Source of the DNA: Desmodus rotundus
Taxonomy: Eukaryota > Chordata > Mammalia > Chiroptera > Phyllostomidae
DNA length: 64,000 nucleotides
NCBI RefSeq assembly: GCF_022682495.2
Contig: NC_071396.1
Coordinates: 54,308,022-54,372,021 of the forward strand
Reading direction: 5' to 3'
The stretch's first letter is position 1. The number at the start of each line of letters is the position of its first letter. The notes beneath the pieces are model-generated. The model was not told where the DNA came from. It was given only the letters and a program-made list of their open reading frames with translations, and searched no databases. Positions 47,799 to 57,509 of the stretch are shown here, one piece after another. A program made the translations under genes and the position numbers.

Positions 47799-48635
47799 TG
47801 TGTGCTGTGTGTGGTATGTATACATGCCTACACCATTTGTTTTAAGCAAACCATGGCTACTCACTTTTGGAGCTTGTAAGTTTTTCCAGTCTTCTATGTA
47901 CAACCAGCTAAAATATCAATGTTCATGATCAGATTTACTTAGAAGGCTGAAATAACCACTGGTTGAAAATTAAAATATTTAATAAATAACTTGAATCAAG
48001 CCAGTGACATCTGTCCACTACAGAGGCTATATTCCTATCTTCCAGTATGCCTTTCTTTGGAGGAATCATTCTTTACCCACTCCTTGTGTGTAGGAGTCAA
48101 GAGCTAGCCGCTTCCTCCAGCTCCTGGCTTGCATCTCCGGCTTAACCAGTTAGGATACTGCCACCTGTGGGACACAGTGATGAGTTCAGGAAAGGGCATG
48201 TGGTTCAAGCTCCATCAGTCAAAGTCTTCTGGATTTTTTTTTTTAATTCTATAGCCATAAATGGGGATTTTTATCTCTAGTTCTAAATTCAAAGCTATAA
48301 GACTTTTGTGAACATGGTACTATTTATTGATAATCCTTTTCCCACTACAAAAAAAGAGTCTTCTGCAAAAAAAACCAAATAGAGTCTGAGCTGAGAGATG
48401 GAAAGAGGAAGACAGAACTCTGGTGATATTATTATCTGAGCTCCTGGGAACAACCATGCTTGGCTTCCCAATTGCATCAACAAATAAAGTGCTTTGTTCT
48501 TTTGTACTAATGCCAGTGTAGGTTGGTAACTGAACATACTTCATAATACAAAATAAACTCAGGGGGAAAAATCAATAAATTGATTGAAAAAGTGCTAAAG
48601 GAAGATTTATCTAAATAGGAATGAAATGCTGTCAT
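47799..48635. other. Unique sequence, no gene seen
   Basis: Only overlapping short antisense frames, without support. Confidence 0.4.
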
Positions 48636-48639
48636 TCTG

Positions 48640-48815
48640 TCCTGTGATGGGGACTAGAATCCAATAGAAGTTATCCCACTATTTGCACAATTATCCTTTA
48701 CAAAGGATAACTTTGAGACTCAGAGAAGCTTGCTGTCTCGGCCAAGGGCACAGAGCAAATAAGGGGAGAGGGCAGATGGGCATCAGTTTGTCTCCAAAGT
48801 CCATGCATTAATTAT
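48640..48815 (-). repeat. MIR SINE relic
   Basis: Antisense MIR: 'tacaaaggataactttgaga', 'ctcagagaagcttgctgtct' and 'ggccaagggcacagagcaaa'. Confidence 0.5.
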
Positions 48816-49480
48816 CAGAGAAGGAGAAATGACCTACTCTGCCAAGATTCAATAAGCAAACACGGGGAGATGAAAAGAGAATGAAAGGAGCATGCAGGTT
48901 TATAGCACTGATAATTCATTGTGAATTATATGATTCACCTTTTTGTTCAATGTAAATAAACTAAACCTTTCAACCTCCTTAGCCCCAAATTCTATCTAGG
49001 CTAGAACCTGTTACATTCTGTTAGAATCTATTCTGTTTTTCCTCTAAGCCAGGAAAACACCTGATCTGTAGCAGATATACTGGATGTTCACTGAAAACTG
49101 GCTGAGCTCCTGTCCTACTACAAGGAATGGACTTCCATCAGCTCTTGCCGGGAGCACCTTTAAATACCTCTTTTCACCTCGGCATCCCCTCTTCTCCTTT
49201 TTTTCTCTGCCCAGTTCTGATCAACTTCAGCTCATCCTAATTCAACAAATATTTATGGAGAATCTATTATGTGCTAGATGCCATGCCAAGTAGACAATCT
49301 GAATGAGAAATGGATTGTGGCTTCTTGTCTAAAAAGAATGCATGATGTTTGCCTTCCTCTTGATCATTCCCCACCCCACCTCCCCACCCTCAATGAATCC
49401 TCTGTGGACTGAAGATTGAGTCTTCTGTTGATAAAGAGAAGTAGTAAGTTGTTTTCTAAAAGTCTGGGTTGAGACCACTG
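48816..49480. other. Unique sequence with short L2-like tail
   Basis: An L2-like antisense piece at 49235-49300 ('tattatgtgctagatgccat'). Otherwise no repeat or gene. Confidence 0.4.
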
Positions 49481-49872
49481 TTATAGGTTAAATTACATCC
49501 CTTCATGAATCATATGAATTGGGAGTCCTAATCTCCCAATTCCTCAGAATGCAAATTTATTTGGAATTTGCAGATGTAATTAGTGACGTTCCATTGAGGT
49601 CATTAAGGTAGACTCTAATCCAGGAAGACTTGTGTCTTTATAAAACGTGGACATTTGGACACAGACATACAGAGAGGGCAGATGCTGGAAAGATACAGGG
49701 AATATGAAGACTACCCCCTACAAGGTAAGGAGAGAGGCCCAGAAGAGCTCCTTCCCTCACAGCCCTCAGAAACACCGACTCTGCCAACAACAACTGTGAG
49801 ACAAGAAATTCCTGCTGTTTAAGCCACCCGAGTTGTGGCATATGTTATGGTAGCCCCAGTAAACTAATACTG
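49481..49872 (+). mobile_element. MLT1-type LTR (ERVL-MaLR relic)
   Basis: Sense LTR: 'ataggttaaattacatccct', 'ggaatttgcagatgtaatta', 'aggtcattaaggtagactct', 'acatacagagagggcagatg', 'ttcctgctgtttaagccacc' and the terminal 'agccccagtaaactaatact'. About 390 bp, the usual MLT1 size, with no internal region. Confidence 0.8.
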
Positions 49873-50728
49873 TCATAAACCAGCTATCTTCAGATGTAGT
49901 CTCTTTGGCCTTTTTACTTTTCAATTGCACCAACATTTTAAAGTCAGGAAATTTCACATGGAAAAAAAAATTTAGATTTCTGCTTCTCTGAAACATTGGA
50001 AAATCTACAGTTTTTTTCCATGTGACGTAAATCACCTGAAACTGAGTAGCAATTTTCTTCTTTAGATGGACATATGTTCACTACTTCATTCACCACAGCC
50101 CTTCCCTGTTCATTTTGCATTTCCCAAGGCTGAGTGCTTGCTGCACTTGTCATGATGCTGAAGTCCATTGTGGCCGCTAACCTAGGCTTACTGAAATCTG
50201 GAGCTGCTTAATCTGAGGTGGGAAGTCTGCAAGGTTGGAAGAGGGAAAAGTAGTATGAGGAGAGGAGAGAGGCGGGTTCTCAGAGATATGAAGTGGGCGG
50301 GGATGTGGAATGACAGAAATCGCAATCACACATGGGAAGAGGCAGGGTAGCAGCAGGACAAGGCTGCCTGGGTCCTGAGCCCCTGTTCTGTGATGTGCGG
50401 AGCCATGTTGCAAGTTCTGGGAGCTGGCCAGGCTGAGAGCATGGATGCCCTGAGTAGAGGAGTGGCTCACTTTGGAATGGTCCATGAGGCCAATGACACC
50501 TCAGTGGCACCATAATGGACTGAACAGCAGAGGCCCTTCTCCAAATTCCCCAGACTGAGTTAACCCTGTAGGACTGCTGACTGCTGGGCGTGCCACCCTG
50601 TACCCCAATACTGGCTCATAGGAGTTGTCAACCATGAAAAATGGGATCCATTTACATTTAGAAAAATAATATAGGTGAATTTTCTTATACTCTAGCAATG
50701 AAGAGGAAATATTGAAAAGGAATAATTA
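49873..50728. other. Unique sequence, GC-richer core
   Basis: 50160-50640 is GC-richer than average, with a GGGCGGGG word at 50295-50302 and several CpGs. The antisense frame at 50177-50485 (102 codons) has no recognised domain. This could be a regulatory segment or only a composition shift. Confidence 0.3.
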
Positions 50729-50886
50729 GTGGGAAAGTCTACTCTTTTACTTCACACCCACTGGAGGCACAGAGAGGTCAAATAACTTGCCCAAGAGTAC
50801 ACAGCCAGTAGCAGTTTTGAAAACAAAGCTGTTTCCCATCTCCTCTGTGGGTTCTTTATGAGTAAATTCCCATAGCAGGTCACATG
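50729..50886. repeat. Local duplication, copy B (MIR-containing)
   Basis: 158 bp related to 47625-47798. It begins 'gtgggaaagtctactctt', holds 'ataacttgcccaagagtaca' in its MIR-like centre, then 'gcagttttgaaaacaaagct' and 'gtttcccatctcctctgt', and ends 'ggtcacatg'. Confidence 0.7.
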
Positions 50887-50941
50887 AGGCAGAAAGTTGA
50901 GGTCACTAATGACCTTTTCTTTGCTCCCCCTTTTGTTCCAG

Positions 50942-50998
50942 ATAGCAAGCAGAGTGGCTTATCTTCCCTATTCAGGGAGCATGTGCCTTTTCAAACAG
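50942..50998 (+). CDS. Candidate small exon, phase-compatible with 47502-47617
   Basis: 57 nt after a strong acceptor ('ttgctcccccttttgttccag', AG at 50940-50941) and before ACAG|gtctcc. Starting with two bases, it reads S-K-Q-S-G-L-S-S-L-F-R-E-H-V-P-F-Q-T and leaves one base. It would therefore splice in frame to the one-base overhang of the candidate at 47502. At least one other frame is also open, and the donor is mediocre. No known protein is recognised. Confidence 0.2.
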
Positions 50999-51575
50999 GT
51001 CTCCAAAGGGCTTTGCTGAATCAACATAAGTACCAGCAATCATTCAGAATTAGAAAGCAGCATAAATGGTCCCAAATGCCAATGTTTTCATCTACAGAAC
51101 TTCTCCCCAGTGCAGAGTTGGCATTTTTCATCACTGTGCTTTAGCTGAAAATAATACCTGGTAAAGGCTTACTGAGGACTGATAATTGCGAAGATGGATT
51201 TCGTAATGTGTGAAGAATACCAAGTAACAAGATTCAGATATTCATAATAATCTTGCCTTAATTCTCTTCTAATTCTGAAAGTAATTTTTACAGAGTACAG
51301 GTTAATGAGAAGCTCACTTAATGAATGTTTGGCAAATTCTAGAAATCTTTTTGAAAGCTGGATTACTCTGGCATTCACCAGGGCTCTCTTCAGCTCTCAA
51401 AACCCTGGAGAAGTGTGAATAAAGGAGAAGATAATGACCACCAGTGAAAACAAAGAGGTGGATCCTCACCTCTGTGCCCTGGAGCAGCTTTCAAAGACAC
51501 AGACACAGGCAGCTTTTTTTTTTTTTAATTTGTAACTTTTGAAGAGAGGAGAGTAAGGAGGCTCCTGGGGACCTT
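50999..51575. other. Unique sequence, no gene seen
   Basis: No recognised repeat. A T-rich homopolymer run is at 51515-51528. Confidence 0.4.
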
Positions 51576-51579
51576 AGCA

Positions 51580-51720
51580 AGCCTGCATTCACTGTACAGA
51601 TGAGAAAAATGAAGCCCAGAAAAAAGGAAGAATACTCCTAAGGTCTCTTGACTATTTACAGGCCTGGGAACATGAACCCAGGTTTTCTGCCTTTCTTCAA
51701 GTATGGATTTTTCATCCTAC
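51580..51720 (-). repeat. MIR SINE relic
   Basis: Antisense MIR: 'actgtacagatgagaaaaat', 'gaagcccagaaaaaaggaag' and 'gggaacatgaacccaggttt'. It is followed by an (AAAT)n run at 51760-51786. Confidence 0.55.
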
Positions 51721-51954
51721 AATAGGCTGGTGGTGCAGGATCTTAGGGTCTCTGTGGCAAAAAATAAATAAATAAATAAATAAAAATAATACTCCCACAA
51801 TAGGCAAACAGTGACAAAATATTGTAATGAACAGGTTTGGTCTCTATGACAACATGCAAACAATTTGGCATCTTCTCCACTTGGATGGCCTGCCTTTTAA
51901 GAATTTTTTAAAATTCTGCTGTTACTGAAGATACCCAGAAAACTGAAATGTTTA

Positions 51955-52170
51955 TTGGGAGCTAACATATATTGAGCACTTACTATGTGCCAGGCTAATT
52001 GTTCCACAACGTGTAACCTCAGTTAATACTAACAACAACCTTATGGAGCAAGTGTATTCATATCTGCATTTTACTGATGAGGAAAGAAGTTTAAGGAACT
52101 TTCTGTAGGTATCCAGATAGCAAGTGGCAGATTCTGGATGCAAACCCATATTTGTCTGATTCCAAAGTCC
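51955..52170 (-). repeat. MIR SINE relic
   Basis: Well preserved antisense MIR: 'tattgagcacttactatgtg', 'ccaggctaattgttccacaa', 'acaacaaccttatggagcaa', 'cattttactgatgaggaaag' and 'caagtggcagattctggatg'. Confidence 0.8.
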
Positions 52171-52171
52171 A

Positions 52172-52670
52172 TGCATTCATTTCCTATTGCTGCATAACCA
52201 GTTATCACACATTTAGCGGTGTAAACAAAATCCATTTTTCCTACAGCTCTTACAGTTCTGCTGGGTGGGTTTGGCTGGACTTTGCTCAAGGTTTCTATTC
52301 CCAGGCCCAAATCAAGATGTAGGCTGGCTGGGCTCTTATCTGAAGGTTCTGGGAAGCACCTACTTCCAAGAGCATTCAGGTTGTTGGCAGGAACCAGTTC
52401 CTTATGATTGCCGACTGAGGTCCCCATTTCCTTACTGGCTGTCAGCTGGAGTCTGACCTTTGCTCCTACAGACCACCTGCATTCTCTCTCACTCTACATT
52501 CCCCTCAGTCTTTGTTGCAGCAAGGGCACCTCAATTACCCCTCTGGCTCAGGCAGGTAGATCAGGCCCACCTAGGTAACCTCTGTTTCTGAAGATCGAGG
52601 GGCAAGGACCTTGAATTATACCTGCAAATCCCTCCACAGCAGTACCTAGATTAGCATTTTATTGAAACTA
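52172..52670 (-). mobile_element. MLT1-type LTR (ERVL-MaLR relic)
   Basis: Antisense LTR beginning 'tcatttcctattgctgcata' with 'accagttatcacacatttag', 'cttacagttctgctgggtgg', 'ctgggctcttatctgaaggt' and 'ctgtcagctggagtctgacc'. The 118-codon antisense frame at 52071-52427 bridges MIR and LTR and is spurious. Confidence 0.7.
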
Positions 52671-54235
52671 ACCAGGGGACAGAAATCTTAAGGGGTAGAG
52701 GATGACATAGCTTCAGAGTCAGATGATAAATAGTATGAGACTAGGAAGTGAAGAGACAAGAGAGAACCAACTCCTATGATATTCCGACCATGGCGGCCAC
52801 CACGGTACAGCTTCCCCCAGCTGCTACCACATGGGAAACAGCTCCTCCAATTTTTCAAGGCCAGACATCTAGATTTTTATGTGAAATCTCGCCATCAGAA
52901 AAACTTGACAACTACTTTAAAAATAAAACCCATCCATCATCAGACTAGGTGGGACCTTAAGGCCAAACTGCTAAACTACTTAACAAATTCTGTGACCCTG
53001 ACTTTTTTTCTCCTGACTCCTTAATGTAGTCACTTGTGGTGTCCCCACATCTACAGCCCAGTCTTTGCCCACAGTCCTAGGCTCTTCATCTTGAGTACCA
53101 TACACACGGTGGCTCACCACACTCCAAAGGGTTTTCCAGACAGATGATCTTCAGAACTTATCAAAGTCTTTTTTAAGCACCTGGTGGAGGGCTTCTCCAG
53201 ATGGTCCCAATCATGGATGCTCTGTTCTCTCACAGAAAATCTGCACAGACTCCCCCAGAATAGCCCTTTCCAGGTTGTTGCTTGTCTGCCTGCTCTACTT
53301 GTTGGAAGCCTCTAAGAAAGCAGGAACCAACCATGCCTCATTTGAATTGTTATCTCCTTATTTGAATTCATTGCCTGATGTGCTTAGTAACTATGCCTTG
53401 AGTGAGAAACAGGCATTCTGCATAACTCAGCACTATCTATAAGCTCCTAAAAGTTCACTGCTCATCCCTGGGCCTACACTCAGAGTGTCTCTGAGACCAT
53501 TGTTTACTGGAGAACCTAAATGCAGAAACTAATCAAATGATGGAATTGTTGTTTAAAGCCTTTTGAATGGACATCCATTTTAAAAAGTCATTATTGCTAT
53601 AATAATTGAAAATGAATCTCCTCGGAGTAGGACACCGTCGAGCTGTGGTCTGCAGAGCTGCAGGTGAGCTGCTAAAGTTGTTGCACAGTCCAGTTTGTGG
53701 AACTGCCAGGGTGGAGGGGGTACGGAGGACTGTGAAAGACTCTGGCTGGTAGTGCGGTAACTCCAAGGGCCCCTGAGTATTTTATATTTCAACAGGTAAA
53801 ACGAGTTTAAAGGCACTGATTTACAATAATGTATATAGACATTCTATATCTTACTTCTTAATCCTTATGTTATAAGGAAATCCTGAGGGAATGTGTCTAG
53901 ACCATCTGTTTTTTATCACCTTGTGTCTTTGGAGTTAACTCTAGTAATACTGTTAATGCAAAACAGACCATACGCTGGGCATGCCAGGAAAGTAAACACT
54001 ACAGTTCCTTGTCTGTATTTCTGGGATGCTATCTTGTGCCATGTGCATGAACTAGCCTTTCTTCGATCATTATTGCTGCTGTGCAAACCCTTCCTAGTAT
54101 GACTAGGTGGTGGCAGACAGCTGCCCTGGGTTTGGCCCTGCCAGACACTCCTATTCACTTCACTCTAATTAAATACCTTTTCATGCTTCCATGTTTGTCC
54201 CAAATGTAGCCGATGTCTATACTTTCCTGTCTAAA
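52671..54235. other. Unique sequence with weak L2-like piece
   Basis: 53260-53410 resembles a sense L2 tail ('gcctctaagaaagcaggaac'). 53610-53770 carries several CpGs and a CAG|gtgagc donor-like site at 53666, but has no convincing acceptor upstream. The small frames at 52748-53024 are unsupported. Confidence 0.35.
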
Positions 54236-54239
54236 TAAA

Positions 54240-54400
54240 CATTAGTGGAGCATCCTTGTGGAAAGGCCACTGACCTAGAGTCAAAAGAACTTGTCCGTCC
54301 CATCTCTCATTAGCAAATTGTGATCCTGAGAAAATTACCTATTCCCCCTAGACTACAGTCCCTTCATCTGTAAGACTGAGTTCCTGTCAACTGTGTATGT
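54240..54400 (+). repeat. MIR SINE relic
   Basis: Sense MIR: 'actgacctagagtcaaaaga', 'tgatcctgagaaaattacct' and 'cagtcccttcatctgtaaga'. Confidence 0.55.
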
Positions 54401-54639
54401 GTCACCTACTTTTATACTGATAAGGAATGGTCTTATGTATCAGTGCCTCCTTTCTTGGATTGTTGACATACTATTTGTATATGGAATAATTTTCTTTGTA
54501 AAGAAAAAAAAGTTGAAACAAAACTGCATGGTTACACTAACCCTTATTTTATAGCATAGAAATTTGCTTCTTTGGTTGTATGGGATTTGTTTTCTATTTT
54601 TCTCCTGATTTAAGAAAAAGAGCTCATCATTGGTTTAAA

Positions 54640-54866
54640 GACACTTAGGTTGTTTTCATGTCTTGACTATTGTGAATAATGCTGCAATTAACATAGGGGT
54701 ACATGTATTTTTACAATAAGCCTTTTCAAAATTTTCATGTAATACCCAGAAGAGAGGTTGCTGAGTCATATGATATAGTTCTATTCTTAATTTTTTAAGG
54801 AACCTTCATGCTGTTTTCTATAAAGGCTGCATCAATTTACATTCCCACCAGAGGCTGTACCAATTT
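54640..54866 (-). mobile_element. L1 ORF2 fragment
   Basis: Antisense L1 ORF2 C-terminal sequence: 'ttaggttgttttcatgtctt', 'gaataatgctgcaattaaca', 'taatacccagaagagaggtt' and 'cattcccaccagaggctgta'. No 3' UTR is present, so this is an internal fragment. Confidence 0.75.
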
Positions 54867-54977
54867 AAAATGTGTAATTTGTTTATTTCTGAACTTTTCT
54901 ATTCAATATTTTTAGACCATGGTTGACTGTGGGTAAATGAAAACATGGAAAGCAAAACCACGCCCAAGGGGACTACT
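54867..54977. mobile_element. Tigger-type DNA transposon terminal fragment
   Basis: The tract 'gaccatggttgactgtgggt', 'aaatgaaaacatggaaagca' and 'ccaaggggactacta' is the decayed terminal region of a pogo/Tigger element (GGGGACTACTG end, TA flank). The partner end was not found. Confidence 0.6.
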
Positions 54978-55115
54978 ATATTTTACCTTAAATACCATAC
55001 CTTAGTATCATGCTATTTACCTTAATATCATACTATTATTATCCCCATGATAAAATGAGGAGACTGCAGGCTACAGACGTATCTGGTGAGTGGGAGGCCC
55101 AGCATTCAAATTCCG
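54978..55115 (-). repeat. MIR-like relic with short duplication
   Basis: 'attattatccccatgataaa' and 'atgaggagactgcaggctac' match the antisense MIR centre. A TTTACCTTAA.ATCATACT word is repeated just upstream. Confidence 0.4.
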
Positions 55116-56340
55116 AGACCCACTGTTACTGAGAGTGGGATTCTCAGTAACAGTGCTCCTCTGTCTTTCCAAAGATTTGCTTTACTTCTTGGCTGATAAT
55201 TTGCCTGAATCATGTCGATTTAAGTCCAGCTACATATCATCCTCCAAGACTGTTTCTACTTTCAACATGCCAATATTTAAAAAATGTAAAGATTATTTTC
55301 ATGCTCTCATCAACAAACTTTCCATAAAAAAAGGAAAATTAAAGTCCATTAAAAATCAATTTCTACTGTGAAGATTAAGAAACACTTGCTTCCAGCATTT
55401 TGGAAATTACAAACAGGGGACAGAAGGAGCAAAGCCTATGCTACCACGACTTCAGCAGTTTACTTATGTGACTTTCAGTTTCACCTCCTGCCCTGATATA
55501 AAGCTGTACGTGGTAATGTCATGAACGTTAACAAACAGCAGCAAAACAGGCTGACATTACCACCAAGGCGCAAAATTCCAGATGGTGATAACAATACATT
55601 TAACGTAAGTTAACGCCTAAATGATCCAAAGTACAGGCTTCTGAGGAATTAGTGGATATAGTTACATTGTGAAAATACTTAAAATGTGATGTATTTGTGA
55701 CCTTAGGTCAAGAAAGATAACCAAGCTAGAGCAGTATCATTAATTTGTTTTTTGAGATGCAAGATTTGACCAGTAAAGAGAGATGAAGTCTATTTTATGT
55801 CATGTGACCAACTGAAAAATTAAATAAATTATACTGCATGCAGATGAGACTTTTTGTATTTAACAACATGCAAATAAAAGGGTGATAAAAGTTTAAGTGA
55901 AAAAAGTTATTATACTGATAAGATGAAGAGTAAATGGCATTTGTTGAAAATGTGCCTTTGCTCAGGTGCAGCTAGAGGGACAAATGATTTATTCTTCAAC
56001 TAGGAGCAATCCAATGACAATCAGTGTGAGCAAATTATTAATACCCATATGAGCTAACATTATTAAATCTGCATTTGTGATTGGCTATGTTTCCTATCTT
56101 TTTGACCTTATTACATTAGTGCCCAAAATCAAAAGTACAACACTGTTTATATGAACAGAATTAAAGCAAAAAAAAAAAATCATCATAGCAGCTATAATGA
56201 TAAAAGCTAATTTTATTGGTTATTTACTGCAAAATTTTCTTGATTCTAGGGTGTCATCAATTTCTTAACATCTTTCAGGAAAAAAATGTAAAAGAAAAAA
56301 AGTAGAAATACTGTTAGGTACATCAATTGTGAGACACGTG
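55116..56340. other. Unique sequence containing a perfect hairpin
   Basis: No gene supported; the 93-codon frame at 55090-55371 has no motif. A 14-bp perfect inverted repeat with a 7-nt loop lies at 55121-55155. 55490-56160 is AT-rich and free of recognised repeats, the kind of sequence where conserved noncoding elements are found, but conservation cannot be judged here. Confidence 0.4.
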
Positions 56341-56565
56341 CCAATATGAAAATGTGTCTTAAAATCCAGGAACTGTGGTCTTGTACTATGCTAAATGATT
56401 TGCATAAAAGTAATTACAATGAATCCTTGCAATAATCCTATGAAGTAGGGATTATTTTTCCTATTTTATAATTATTGTGTAAGGATAACTGAGTTGCTCA
56501 AGATCACATAGTTTGTAAATGCAGACTGTAGATCAGGGTCCAAAGTCCCTGTATCCACAGAAGCT
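56340..56565 (-). repeat. MIR SINE relic
   Basis: Antisense MIR: 'ttgtactatgctaaatgatt', 'ccttgcaataatcctatgaa', 'gtagggattatttttcctat' and 'gctcaagatcacatagtttg'. Confidence 0.65.
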
Positions 56566-56974
56566 GAGATCATTAACTATCTAGTCATTTCTGGTTTCTG
56601 AGACATAAGAGGGAAAGATCTTATTTTGCTTGGTATCCTCTCTTCAATTAATATTTCTAAGGCTGCCTCATGGCTTAGCTCCAGTCTTTCCAAATCTATC
56701 TCAAGTTAGAACAAGATTAAAATAAAATAAGGAAAATGCACAAGCAGACACCAATAGAGAGAAGACCCTGGAAAGGCCTGCAGATGCTTGCAGCCCAGGT
56801 TAGGTCCTCCCAGGCCCACTGGAGCTGCACCGGGCACCTTTGTGTTTGGCAGAAACCATCACTGAATAGCAATGCTCCCATTCACCGTTTAGTTTCACTT
56901 CAGCTGAGGAGAAGCAGGTGCTTTAGTCGAAGTTATTTTAGAAGCTTTAGACTTTCAAAAGCACTTTAGAGATG
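56566..56974. other. Unique sequence, no gene seen
   Basis: The 77-codon frame at 56736-56969 has no motif or splice context. Confidence 0.4.
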
Positions 56975-56982
56975 TCCTAGCT

Positions 56983-57196
56983 CAGGGGTGTCAAACTCAT
57001 TTTCACCAGGGGCCACATCGGCCTCGTGGTTGCCTTCAAAGGGCTGAATGTACCTTTAGGACTGTATAAACGTAACTACTTTTTAACAGTGAAGTGAGAG
57101 CTCGGTGCTGCGGCTGGGTAGAAACAAGGTGCCGGGCCAGATAAAACAAGGTGGAGGGCCAGATGTGGTCCTTGGGCCTTGTGTTTGCCACCTGTG
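56983..57196. mobile_element. Short non-autonomous hAT element
   Basis: A 214-bp element with terminal inverted repeats: left CAGGGGTGTCAAACTC, complement of right CACAGGTGGCAAACAC. The interior is GC-richer, with 'ggggccacatcggcctcgtg' and 'gagggccagatgtggtcctt'. Flanking 8-mers tcctagct (56975-56982) and ctctacgt (57197-57204) both resemble the NTCTAGAN preference of hAT insertion but match each other only partly. No transposase. Confidence 0.7.
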
Positions 57197-57326
57197 CTCT
57201 ACGTGATTTTGAAATCACATCATTTTCACCATGAGACCTGCTGTAACACTTACCTTTAGAGAGTGTTGCTGTGGCAGAGCATCTGAAGGAACTGCAACGA
57301 AGGGTCTGGTATGTTATAGCCTAAGG

Positions 57327-57501
57327 CAGGGGTCAGTAAATTGGCCCTGAGACCAGATCCTGCCCACCACTTCTTGTTGTGAATAAAGTTTTATTGGAAC
57401 ATAACCACACCCATTTGTTTACATATTATGTATGGCCAAGCTGAGTGGTTTTGACAGAGACTAATTAAAACATTTATTATCTGATTCTTTATAGGCCCCT
57501 G
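57327..57501. mobile_element. Second short hAT element (Charlie-like)
   Basis: Ends CAGGGGTCAGTAAATT and, as complement, CAGGGGCCTATAAAGAATC. The interior 'gaataaagttttattggaac' and 'ataaccacacccatttgttt' is diagnostic of a common mammalian hAT-Charlie family. The 8-bp flanks GCCTAAGG (57319-57326) and GCCTAATA (57502-57509) agree in their first six bases. Confidence 0.75.
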
Positions 57502-57509
57502 GCCTAATA

